64,000 nt of DNA from Lolium rigidum (Eukaryota; Streptophyta; Magnoliopsida; Poales; Poaceae), in the NCBI RefSeq assembly GCF_022539505.1, contig NC_061514.1, positions 35,059,769 through 35,123,768 of the forward strand. Reading direction: 5' to 3'. Below the pieces are notes generated by a model. The model was not told the DNA's origin. It did no database searches and saw only the letters and a program-made list of their open reading frames with translations. Numbering within the stretch: position 1 is the stretch's first letter; each line of letters starts with the position of its first letter. The position numbers and the translations under genes were made by a program. This document shows positions 54,409 through 64,000 of this stretch, piece after piece.

Positions 54409-55568
54409 TGTTGCGGTCAGAAACCCACCGGCGAGCAACGACGGGCAACACAGTAGAGCCGGGAGGCTCCCAGGACTGCGGCTGGCCCTGGTCCCTCGAG
54501 CGACGGCCCGCAAAGCCTCGGCACGCACGTCCGATGCTGGTGCAAGGGCGTGCCACCTGACCTATACCTGGTCAGGAAGGTGATGGATTTGCTTCGCTTA
54601 GTTTCCTGCATGGCATACACGTAAACATTAAATACGAGCCTCGATTGGCTCTCAGGTTGTCCTGTGAATCGACTCAAGGAGCCGATCCACCCATGGTTCG
54701 TATGAGGTCTACGATCACATGGTGGTCCTGCTTGATCAATATAAAGCTGAAACGACCTACGACGATTTAGGGTTTTCACCACATAATCGGAACATCCTAC
54801 GCGTGATTGAGCCTGGCAGCCACGCACGGTGATAATAAACCGACCCTAGACAAGGCCTAAAAACCAACATGAAGTTGATCCCCGGTACATCTTATCTAGG
54901 GCTAGCAAACTACACCCTACGTGCTACTGGATCCTTCAACCCGTTTGCAAGGCCTAACTATGCAGATATTAAACTAATCCTTGAAGAACAAGGAGCAATC
55001 ATAACATATCGGATTTACTAAACAATGATCAAGCGAGGTGCCGCCCTTACACCTAAGATAGGTGTAAGGGCGGCTAGACGTCTAAGGGTTGCATGGACAA
55101 AAGCATGTGACACGATGAAACAATGCTAACCCTAACACATCTACGATAACTACGTTGCTCGCCATCAATAAGGCTTCAGCACGAGCAACGCATGAACAAC
55201 GAATAAACGTGTACTGCCTAGATCGCAAGATGCGATCTAGGCAGCATGATGCTTACCCGGAAGAAACCCTCGAAACAAGGGGTTGGCGATGCGCCTAGAT
55301 TGGTTTGTGATGAACGTGATTGTTGTCTTTCTCAATAACCCTAGATACATATTTATAGTCCGTAGACTTTCTAACGTGGGAATAATCCCAACCGTGCACG
55401 AGCCAAATTCTATCTAACCGACACGTATCCTACTATATTTACAGATACACGGGCAAACTAGCCCAAACTTTGTATACAAGGCCGATTCATGTATATCTTC
55501 CATGTATATTCTTCAAGTCTATCTTAATCTCGGCCCACCTCTGATCCGGTCAAATTCTGGTGATAACA
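54409..55568 (-). repeat. Element D 5' LTR
   Basis: The LTR starts TGTTGCGGTCAG and ends GGTGATAACA, 1160 bp. It is more diverged from B and C than they are from each other. Its hairpin at 55040-55074 has a perfect 16-bp stem (GCCGCCCTTACACCTA) with an AGA loop. The one at 55214-55244 is also perfect. Confidence 0.88.
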
Positions 55569-55686
55569 AGGAGGTTGAGGCTAGCTACAGAAGCGGGGGG
55601 TTAGCAGCAGTGGTCAATCACGGAGATGAGGTAGACGGTGCAATGCGAGGTGGGCCGACCCATGTGCTATTTTCTTCACGCGGTGA

Positions 55687-56476
55687 TCTGGAGTGAAGCT
55701 AGCGGCTAGATCTGGAGGTGGCCTACGAGAGTAGCTAAGTAGCCCATTAGGCTCGCGAGTTGACTAACCAACTCGACGTGATTATTGTAAACCCTAACCG
55801 AGGGTGCTCATATGAACACCCGACGTGGAACCCTAGACGGATTGATTCGATCCTCATGCTACTCGTAGTCACGATAGCCGACTTGCAACACCCCATTGTA
55901 ACTCTCCAATCAATATACACAAGCAGGAAGTAGGCCTTTTACTCTCTGGAGGGGCTGAACCTAGGTAAACCCTTGTCCCAGTGCATTCTCAATCCGTAGA
56001 TGGCTATGTCTCCCGTGCTCTGCACCTATCAAGCGCTACCCATGTAGCATCTGTCGTGGTCACATCAACAACATACTGGATCTGGAGTGAAGCTAGCGAC
56101 TAGATCTGGAGGTGGCCTACGAGAGTAGCTAAGTATCACATTAGGCATGCGAGTTGACTAACCAAATCAACGTGATTATTGTAAACCCTAACCGAGAATG
56201 CTCATATAAACACCCGTTGTGGAACCCTAGACAGATCGATTCCATCCTCATGCTACTCGTAGTCGCGATAACCGAATTGCGACACCCCATGTTGTAACTC
56301 TCCAATCAATACACACAAGCAGGAAGTATGCCTTTTACTCTCCAAAGAGGCTGAACCTGGGTAAACCGTTGTCCCCGTGTAATCTCAGTCCGTAGATGGC
56401 TATGTCTCCCTTGCTCCACACCTATCAAGCGCTACCGATGTAACATCTACCGTGGTCACATCTACAACATCCTAGG
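55687..56476. repeat. 404-bp tandem duplication of LTR-like sequence
   Basis: The segments 55687-56090 and 56091-56476 share TCTGGAGTGAAGCTAGCG, CCTACGAGAGTAGCTAAGTA, the CCAATCAATA segment and the end TCACATC. The content (GCTGAACCTGGGTAAACC, CCTATCAAGCGCTACC) resembles the 3' part of an LTR, but no LTR ends were fixed. Confidence 0.75.
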
Positions 56477-57250
56477 AATTTATCACATGGCTACCCTGCA
56501 TGCAATTTTTTCAGAAAGAAATACTCAGTCCTAATCTCATATTTTTCCTCTTTGTTTCAATAACAAATGTCATCAACTTGTTCCTTTTAGGAAAAACATG
56601 TGCTTCCCTTTGGTGCAACCAGATAATCTTTATCACAGATTCTTGTGTTTCCCATTACCATAAGATGTGATACAACATACCATCCCAGTCGTATGATTTT
56701 TCTATTCCTGCGTTTCAAAATCCGGCGAACAAGATGACCCTTAATGTAGGATGGTCATGTCCTGCCTGCCAGGATTATCAAAAGATACACTTGTTATCAA
56801 TAGTTTCTACAGTTAGTTTCTGACATAGGAAGTGTAGTAGTGTACCAACTAATATCAGGTATCCCGGAACTGCCCAACTTTACAAATTCATTAGAGAAAC
56901 ATATGATAAACTTGGACATGACCCCCTCGATGCCACACAATACATCTCATGTGAAAAAATAAATTGCGATAGAATTAACTGGTACATCTATATGACTTCG
57001 CTGACCAACACATGGTGTAGGACGGTACGATCAAAGAACCCTGCAAGATTCCTTTGAACCTCCTTTTGATAGAAGAGAGATGCGAGCTATACTGCATTTC
57101 TCCAAAGAAAGAGAAGGCGAAATAAAATGCAACCTTGCTAATCACACGTCTATCCAGTTGTGCTGATACCATACTCCCTTATTTGCAGTAATATAGTACT
57201 TGGTAATTGAGGCATAGGTAAATGGTTCAGTTCTCTGGCATCAAGGCTCA
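56477..57250. other. 3' flank of the dioxygenase gene, no gene seen
   Basis: AT-rich, no coding frame of note. It probably includes the dioxygenase 3' untranslated region near 57250-57324. Confidence 0.4.
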
Positions 57251-57324
57251 GCCAAGTGGACACTTGTGTGAAGAGTCTCATTCAGCTATGCCTTAATGTA
57301 GCAGAACCAATGAGTTCTTCATCT

Positions 57325-58619
57325 TTAAGCAGCTGTGTTGATCTTGAGGGTCTGGACGAACCTCCGGTACTTTTTGACGTTTGTGGGGAGGAAGTCGAGG
57401 TAGTCACGGAAGCTGCTCTCCCTGTACATCTTGGGGTGGCCCTCGTCGACGAGTTCCTCGGCGCATTCGACGTTTTCATCCATTGCTACACCGTGGATGC
57501 TCGCAATAGAAATCCTTGCTTCATCGGTATTAAGGATTGCCCGGTGCATAAGTGACCTGAGCCGGCCATTGCTCAGCACCTCCAGGTGGTCACCGAGATG
57601 GACATGGAGAGCCCCCGGGATGGCCGGGACCGGCGTCCAGGCATGGTCGTCGTGGTGCATCACCTCGAGCCCCGGGGAGCTCTGCAGCAGGATGGTGATG
57701 AAGCCGTAGTCGGAGTGAGGCGCCAGCCCGACCGTGTCGCCTGCCAGCGATGATCCCTGTGGGTAGTTGTTGAGGGCCACGAACTGCAATCCTTCTCCAA
57801 GTTTGTCGTGCAGGTACATTGACCCTAGTCCCAGGCCCTGCACAATGGCTCCCATGAGCTGCACTGACAGACTCTGTATTTCCATGGAGTACGTTCCCAT
57901 TTTCTCCCTGTTGGTAGTAAATTTTAAGACTAATTAATCTCATGGTAAAAGCAGAGCATGATCCATCTCTGTAGCTGTAGACTGTAGGAGAGTCATGCAC
58001 AAATTGATGTGAAGGTCGTTTTCAGGCTGATGTTAATACAATTATGTTGTTGTAGAGGGTGAATGTAATTGATATCTTCTTGATATTAATAAAAAATTTG
58101 TTAAAAAATACCTGTATGTTGCAGGTTGCATTGGCCATAAGTTTATCCAGTCGTCCAGGGGATTGGCGTAGTGCTTGAGGAAGGACCTGGACTTGCTGAT
58201 CCCGTCCCTCGAGGTCGTGTCGTACCGGACCGGGCTTCTGATGTCATCGGACGCGTGCACCTCCTTGTATCTCGTAGACATGTCGAAGAACTCGGAGGCG
58301 GCTTCGAGGGCGCCGTCCATGACGATCTTGCTAACGCCGTGGTTTATCACCTTGAGGTTAGTAGACCACAATGATGTACTGTATTAATATTGGCATCTTT
58401 GGGAGTAGTATATGTATTGTCGCTTGTTTTAAAAGAAGAAGAAGAAAACAGGGGCATGCATGTGTGGTGTGCACGTGTAACTCTAACCTGGAAGCAGCCG
58501 CGATCGAGGCACGCCCGCGCAATATCCTGGACGACGAGGGCCCGTGCGGCGGGGTCCTTGTCGCCGAGCAGGGCAATGTTGATCACCGGCAATGCTTGCT
58601 GTGGCTGGTGGCTTGCCAT
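57325..58619 (-). CDS. 2-oxoglutarate/Fe(II)-dependent dioxygenase (three exons)
   Basis: Exons 58619-58488, 58350-58112 and 57907-57325 join in phase to 317 residues, a normal length for plant 2OGDs. Such cytosolic enzymes use 2-oxoglutarate and oxygen to hydroxylate or desaturate hormones and specialised metabolites. The N-terminal DIOX_N part has LPVINIALLG, CLDRGCFQVINHGV and SRSFLKHYANPLDDW. The catalytic part has NNYPQ, then His188 and Asp190 in APHSDYGFITILL, His245 in RSLMHRAILN, and Arg255/Ser257 in EARISIAS, which bind 2-oxoglutarate. All key residues are present. The start is the ATG of MASHQPQQ, as the codon extending further upstream is TTG. Intron 1 has TACTAAC unusually close to its acceptor. 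The family looks like the DMR6/flavanone 3-dioxygenase-like DOXC group, but the substrate cannot be told. Confidence 0.88.
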
Positions 58620-58750
58620 GACGCTGATGTTCCTCGGCAAGAGGCCCCAGAGGCGGCAGAAGAGAGGAGAAGAGAAGAGGCAGACACACGCTCGCTCTCT
58701 CGCTCTCTACCTCTTGTTTCCAATGATCTCTATATGGATTCTAGGAGTGT

Positions 58751-58760
58751 GGATTTATAA
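58751..58760 (-). promoter_or_regulatory. TATA box of the dioxygenase gene
   Basis: The minus strand reads TTATAAATCC 132 bases before the start codon. The leader between them is rich in CT/GA runs (58670-58715), as is common in plant 5' untranslated regions. Confidence 0.6.
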
Positions 58761-59261
58761 GCTGGATCTGATAGCCAGATAAGCAGTAGCAGCAGAGGAA
58801 GCAACCAACAAGTGATCAGTTCAGATAGGGATGGGTAGATAGCCGTCCGCACCACGATCCTGCTACTAGCCCTACTACTGTCCACTGGGCAAAATAAAAC
58901 GCACCTGCTGCGCGTCCGCTTTTGGTTCTTGACAGCCGAATACCGGATGGTTCCGGTCCAGGAGCAGAGGCCCCAATTGCATATGAACGCCTCGGTGTGC
59001 AGATGAGAGATGATCACGAGGCCCCTTTTCGCACGGCAGTGGTCACAAGCTCTGCTGCGGGTGCGAGCGAGCGCGACCATGTAAGTAGGAGCCGTGAATC
59101 TTTTCTCTCTCCCACTGTCCCGCTTCGCGCCGAATGTAATGTGTCTCGCGATGTAAACGGATCATACTGGATAGTGCTATTTTCACATTTTCTTAATCAT
59201 ATTTTCGTAGGGGATTTAGATCACGTCGGAATCCGACGGTCGGATGCGGTTTCAAATATTT
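58761..59261. other. Upstream flank of the dioxygenase gene
   Basis: No gene was seen. Proximal promoter sequence is expected here. Frames on both strands are short and unrelated to known families. Confidence 0.4.
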
Positions 59262-59890
59262 TTTTTGAAAGAGAGGCAAAAGCTTTGCACCATTCATTAA
59301 TTAAGAAGAGGGTGCTCGGTTTTTAGAAAAAAACCGGCAAAAACCTACATCAACTGGGCCAAACCCACACAACCAACACATCTAGAGAAATCACAAAGCA
59401 ACACTAACAAACACTCGAACACGAGACTCCAACGCGACAGGCCACGCCATTGGGGCACCCATCAACCAATTGCGGATCCAGGAAAGGCAACAACCAAGGT
59501 CGCGAGAAAATCGTAAACCTCTCTGGCGACGACAACTCCGGGTACCAACTGCCTTCCGAACTCAGGCGAGAGAGAGACCTTACCATCAACACCACACTTC
59601 TCGAAGCCAAGCGCCTGACATGGCGGAGAATACACATCCGAGGACTCGTGCAAGACGGGCCTCACTTCCTTGATGGAAGGAGGCGTAAGCACACCACCAC
59701 ACAACTCCACAAGCTCAGGCATGATCTGCATGACCGGAGCTGTGATCACCGAGCTCGCCCTAGCACGAGGAGAGAAGCAGCCGTGAAGGCCCGCTCCGCT
59801 CGCGCCCACTTTGCCATCATCAGGTAGAACCACAGGATCGGCAGGCGTCCGGGAGAGCCTACCCAACGCTGCTTCCGCTCGCTCCAGAAA
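59262..59890 (-). mobile_element. 5'-truncated LINE-like fragment
   Basis: An uninterrupted T run at the left end, then TTCATTAATTAAGAAG, is the inverted 3' end and poly-A tail of a minus-strand non-LTR element. The minus-strand frame 59866-59462 (MPELVELCGGVLTPPSIKEV, AREVYDFLATLVVAFPGS) resembles the C-terminal part of a protein often found in grass LINE-related sequences. The element is truncated at its 5' side near 59890. Confidence 0.55.
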
Positions 59891-60009
59891 GCCCCCAATT
59901 AAGAAAAACGGACAATTAAGAAAATATACACATAAATTAAGAAAATATACACATAAATTAGAAGTATGTTTCTTTTATGTAAAAAATGTGAGCAGAAAGC
60001 GTATACTAT

Positions 60010-60960
60010 AGCCAAACCTGCACACTTGTCTGTACAATAAAGCAAATTGCATGCTAGTTGGGTCAACTTGTTTTGGATATTTGGGGCTGGGTTACTTTTA
60101 TCACATTATCCACTTTGGGGACCTCGGATAATCCGCAAAAAAAATCGGACAATCCCATATTCGTTAGATATTATCAATACCACCGCTAGATATCCGCTTG
60201 ACCAATATCCACATCTATATTCGTATTCATATCTGGAGAATTCCTAAAAATACATACTATATCTTAACATCGGATGTGAATGCTGAGTTGGAGCCATAAG
60301 TGTGTGCATGGAGATTATGGATCCTGGCGGGCTATCATCCACCTAGCCTTGCCGGGCTAGGCTTCGGTACATCAGAAAATATCTAGCTTCTAAGGGCATG
60401 GTACGCTCGATGGGAAAGGAAAACATCCTCAGGTTGGGAGAGCCAATTTGGCTCGAGACAACAAGGTTGCAATAGCGAGCTATACCAACTGCACACTTGT
60501 TGGTGCAACAAAGCAAATTGCATGCATACATTGTATGGCCAATAAACTAACTATGTTGTATGGATATTTGGGTTGCCCTAATTTTATCAGATTATCCTCT
60601 TTAGGGATCTTAGATAATTCGTAAAGATTGTCGGATAATCCATATTCGATGAATATTATCAATACCATAATCAGCCGGATATTCGCTTGACCAATATTTA
60701 CATCCGTATCCATATCCGATAGATTATCAAAAATAATACGTATGTATCTTTAAAAAGGAGACGAATGCGGATTTGGAGTGAAATCATCTGTTCCATTAAC
60801 AACCCTAAGTGTTTGTTGGGAGATTTTTGATCCTCACACGCTATTGCCCCACTAGCCTCGCTGGGCTAGGCTGAGCGTTTGGTGGAGCAGAAAATATCTA
60901 GCTTCTCAGGGCAAACTAGTCTCGGTGAGCAAGGAAAACTCCCTGAGCTGGGAGAACTAA
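60010..60960. repeat. Diverged tandem duplication of about 470 bp
   Basis: The segments 60010-60480 and 60480-60960 share GCACACTTGT, CAAATTGCATGC, TATTATCAATACCA, GAAAATATCTAGCTTCT and GGGCTAGGCT in the same order. Identity is roughly 75% by eye, so it is old. No gene was seen. Confidence 0.7.
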
Positions 60961-61045
60961 TTTGGCTTGATCTCGTTGCCCAAGCGAGTTATAGCCAGGC
61001 TAGCCATGATGAGCAATAGAACCAAACGTTCATTTACGTGAGGCT

Positions 61046-61400
61046 ATGGCTATCAGCATAGAGGATGTGGGTTTCCGGTTTTGGCGTCGGCAAGCTGACA
61101 AAACACCTCTTCTTGGGGAAACCCACCGGCTGCTTTTCTATTCTGTTTCACAGAGAACTAGGTATCATGTTTCGACTTCTTTCGCCATTGTTCTGTCGTT
61201 GTTCGTTAGCATGGAAAATAATGTGTGGCCCAGACTCCATTCTTCACTGCCAACGCCAAATACACGAACCACAACTTCCTGACTTCCTTTTGACTCAACT
61301 TTTTGCTAACTATTACTCGCACAACACACGCAACTACTTTAGCTCGATGGCAGAAACAAATGTGTGGTTCACAGTCCATAGTTTGGTGCCAACAAGAGTC
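61046..61400. repeat. Dispersed copy of the block found in the tandem units
   Basis: The segment GTGGGTTTCCGG...AGCTGACAA...TTCTTGGGGA...CCCAGACTCCA matches the blocks at 37240-37450 and 39830-40040. A second, shorter match to its end (GTGTGGTTCACAGTCCATAG) follows at 61360. The block is therefore a dispersed repeat, not unique to the array. Confidence 0.6.
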
Positions 61401-61540
61401 CTTCACAAATACGATCCTGCATAGCCCTCTCCCTGACACATGGCGATTTCGTGCATCCCTCCGTGTTCTAGGCTGGGAAATGGGGATCCATTTGCTACTG
61501 GAGTTTCTGCTCATCATTCAGAGGGGATATTCCGTAACTA

Positions 61541-61872
61541 GTTGCGGATGCACCCCATTTTTTCTAACACTTTTATGTTTTTAAAGAATATGTAAACTAA
61601 AATTCTGGACATACATTATGTTGTAGCTTGTGCATCTGTGAAGTTTTATCTGAAAATATATCAATATTTAACTTGTGTAAAAAAAGAGAAGACATACGTA
61701 AAAAGTGTCGCGCACTATCTACACATCATATTTTTTTGTGTAGATCACATATTATCATATTTTGGGATTAAACTTCACAGATGTTGAAGATACAACACAA
61801 TATATGTCCAGAATTATAGTCTACATTTTTAAAAACTTGAAAGTGTCACAAAAAATAAAATTAACCCGCAAC
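61541..61872. mobile_element. Foldback MITE
   Basis: The two halves are long imperfect inverted repeats: GTTGCGG and CCGCAAC at the ends, and AATTCTGGACAT with GTCCAGAATT further in. A central TGTGTAGAT/ATCTACACA pair lies at 61718-61746. Target duplications were not clear, so the superfamily is open. Confidence 0.65.
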
Positions 61873-63493
61873 CATCTCACATGAGCAACTGAAGAGAACA
61901 CGCACTTAGATTTTCGTCATTTTATGCTGGCATGTAATTACATCATTGTAGGCATAAGATGGACCAACGCTTGTAAATGCCGTAGTATAGGCGGCTAACA
62001 TAGGCATAATTTACCGCATCCTGGATTATACTTGACATTTATTGTTGTTCTCATATCGGATACATGTCAATCCGTCCCGCTGACTAGTCAAGCACATCTC
62101 CCTGCAGCCCACCAGTGCCGAGCCTACCTTTTTATCTTCCACTCGACGATAAGTGTCTCTCTCCATATCTCTCTTGATGAATCCATAGCACTTGGCGGTC
62201 AAGGCGCCCGGCTACGAAGACTATAGTTGTTGGGACCTACCTTAAGATGTGCTCAAATTGGTTGATAATTTTAGAGGAGTGGTTGTTAAGCAGCTTAAGC
62301 TCGGCTAGGGTGGGTTGCTGAATGGTAGCAGTCAGCCGATTAAGTCTAGGCTTTCTAGATTGTACTCATTGTTAGAAGTATATATAATACGTAAGGGTGT
62401 ATATGAATTAGACTAGAACTTGTCATCTTATACTTCAAATATATCCCCTCCTTTATACCTCTATATAGGATGCTCCTAGCTGGCGGTCGAATCGCTTGAG
62501 CGGTCAGTTTTTGACATATCGTGTGATCCTCTAATCACTAAAAGACAAAATGCATGGTTGTCTGGTAGTGGTCCTCTATTCTCCAATCACTAAATGACAA
62601 AATGCATGACTCCTCTTTGTTTCACATGGCGGCCAAAGATTCCGCGTCATCCTTTCTTTTCTTATTCATTTGCTTGCATGTCTTCCTAATTAGCCCCCCT
62701 AATCACGCATGGTCATGCATCCATCTCTTAACGGCACCAAACATTCAAAATGTTTTATCTTTTTTTAAATGACTATTTTGATTTTAAATCCGATTTCATC
62801 AATAAATCGGTCTCGACAAGATCTTTAAAACTACTATCGTGTTAATATGTTTTGACAACTTTTTTTTGGGTAAAAAGTTATCAACTCTTTATATGCGAGT
62901 TATCATTGGTAAATGTAAAAAAGTTAGCGACCCCGGAAATAATTTCATTTGTAATATTTTGATGATCTTTTAACTTACAAGTTATCAAAAATATTTTATT
63001 ATTTTATTTGCACACAAAACCCAAAAACAATTAATCCTTTACTGCTTTTACTTAGTTTACTTTACTTTTCTAGTTCATTTTACTTGTGTTACTACGAAAC
63101 CTTGTAGTTGACAACCATATGGTGGAGTTAGAGACATAAAAGTTTATTTTATTTTGCAGGATTGCTAGAAAAAGAGAGGGAGAGATAACTCTTTACTCAA
63201 TTCCCCGAGAGTTCGATATAACCCTCGAGTCACCCTTGTGGAGAAAATACTTTGCTTACGCAACACTCCACACTTGGAGTCCCAATATCATCACTCTCCC
63301 ACATAATTGCATAGCGAGGAGATGAGTGAATACGCCGGCCAGTAGCCAGTTCCTCTCTGTAAACACAAAAGAACAGTGTGCAATGATCACATCTTAGTAA
63401 ACGTTAGGTGCTTCACCAAGATCGTTGGAAACATATCACGCCATGCCATATTAGCACAAGAACCGTCCAGATGGACCCGTACATTTTGCACTC
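61873..63493. other. Intergenic, no gene seen
   Basis: AT-rich sequence with no convincing frame. A stretch near 63190-63300 (CCCGAGAGTTCGATATAACC) looks like LTR-retrotransposon leader sequence, but no ends were found. Confidence 0.4.
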
Positions 63494-64000
63494 TTATTCT
63501 CTGATTATATATGTGAACGGTGCTCCTGAGAAACCGAGATCCATCAGTTCACACAAGGACAAAGTATCTCTAAAAGCCAGCATTTGTGCCTCTCCACAAA
63601 GTAAGTTGGAAAAATGATCATGTTGCCACATCGCTTCATTGAAGTTGCCACATAGGAGCCAAAGCAACTGGGATTGGGCTCTCTGCTGAGACGACTTCGT
63701 CCACACCAAGTGTCTATTCTCCACTCTTGGCTCGCCATACACAAAGGTTGCTCGTCAAGTCAGATATTCTGCAAGGTCCGTAATGAAAACATTAATAAAC
63801 CTTCCATTTACTTCAAGGACAATAAGTTATAGGGAGTCATCCTAGAATAGTGCCAATCCACCAGTCAGACCATCACTACTTACGCCGGCATAAGCCCCAT
63901 AGAGCCAGTGTTTCTCTCAACTTTCTAACTTTGTCTACCACTTGTCTAGTTTCACACAAGAAGACAATCTTAGGGGAATTAGCCTTGCATAAGGCTACGA
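63494..64000 (-). pseudogene. LINE ORF2 endonuclease domain fragment
   Basis: The minus-strand protein shows an apurinic-type endonuclease signature: an upstream part SPKIVFLCETR (63930-63990), then LLCGNFNEAMWQHDHFSN and LAFRDTLSLCELMDLGFSG with PFTYIIRE. Most LINEs have GDFNE where this has GNFNE, which removes a catalytic Asp. Frameshifts separate the parts. The element runs beyond the window end. Confidence 0.75.

Larger units (their letters stand above)
50831..55568 (-). mobile_element. Element D: third member of the non-autonomous Gypsy family, left-truncated, protease kept
   Basis: The right LTR (54409-55568), primer site, gag and protease are present. The left end breaks off near 50831 within the GCCGAT region, so the opposite-strand ORF and left LTR are missing. 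After the protease (STGLAV stop at 51047) the sequence passes directly into the non-coding hexamer region as in B and C. This suggests that the family had already lost reverse transcriptase and integrase. Confidence 0.85.

Noticed and set aside
49213..55568. LTR fragment at 49213 and LTR at 54409 as the two ends of one element
   Set aside because: The flanking bases (GAAGT and AGGAG) do not match, a CACTA end and unrelated AT-rich DNA lie between, and D is truncated at 50831 inside its interior.
58372..58782. Plus-strand frames of about 130 residues over the dioxygenase first exon
   Set aside because: They are shadows of the minus-strand exon and its GC-rich codons.
1..64000. CRISPR arrays, operons, tRNA genes or prokaryotic mobile islands
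   Set aside because: No regular spaced direct repeats, no polycistronic gene order and no cloverleaf with A and B boxes were seen. The content is typical of a large grass genome.

Overview
The window is nuclear DNA of a grass, most likely a Triticeae or close Pooideae genome. This rests on the repeat families: Athila-lineage Gypsy elements whose LTRs begin TGATACGTC, Tat-lineage Gypsy elements with antisense genes, CACTA ends with TTTAGTACCGG sub-terminal repeats, a Cassandra-like 5S-derived element, and plant-type introns in the two genes. No prokaryotic or organellar sequence was seen. Two runs of 100 N (23229-23328 and 49293-49392) mark assembly gaps.

Layout. 1-13519: Athila-lineage element 'A' on the minus strand, split by a complete non-autonomous Gypsy element 'B' (1520-8542, TSD CGAGC). 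13520-16066: degraded minus-strand Tat-lineage pol into which A inserted. 16067-23172: plus-strand Tat-lineage element 'E' missing its 5' part, carrying a multi-exon gene on the opposite strand with its own TATA box. 23329-29800: a second member, 'C', of the non-autonomous family. 29801-34803: 3' part of another LTR retrotransposon, 'F', with a 2.4-kb LTR. 34975-35420: Cassandra-like and CACTA remnants. 35791-42870: an unclassified 2-2.9 kb unit in three tandem copies, carrying a non-LTR insertion, a Mutator-like element and a solo LTR. 42894-46338: an apparently intact nine-exon ubiquitin C-terminal hydrolase gene (UCH-L3 type, minus strand) with a Mutator-like element in its last intron. 47077-49585: CACTA pieces, a solo LTR and the second gap. 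50831-55568: a third member, 'D', of the non-autonomous family, the only one that keeps a protease. 57325-58619: an apparently intact three-exon 2-oxoglutarate/Fe(II) dioxygenase gene (minus strand). 59262-64000: LINE-like fragments, a diverged tandem duplication and a foldback MITE.

The two host genes are unrelated single genes in transposon sequence and show no functional link. The most striking biology is in family B/C/D. All three copies lack reverse transcriptase and integrase. B and C also share a deletion of the protease. B and C carry an opposite-strand ORF for a small acidic protein with repeated KRxRxW modules. Their non-coding DNA is crowded with GCCGAT/ATCGGC hexamers, often as hairpins. 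Their LTRs hold closely spaced hairpins with an AGA triloop just downstream of the LTR TATA box, including one with a compensatory base-pair change between copies. This looks like an element family that relies on another element's enzymes while keeping its own structured RNA leader and its own antisense protein. Function is inferred, not shown.
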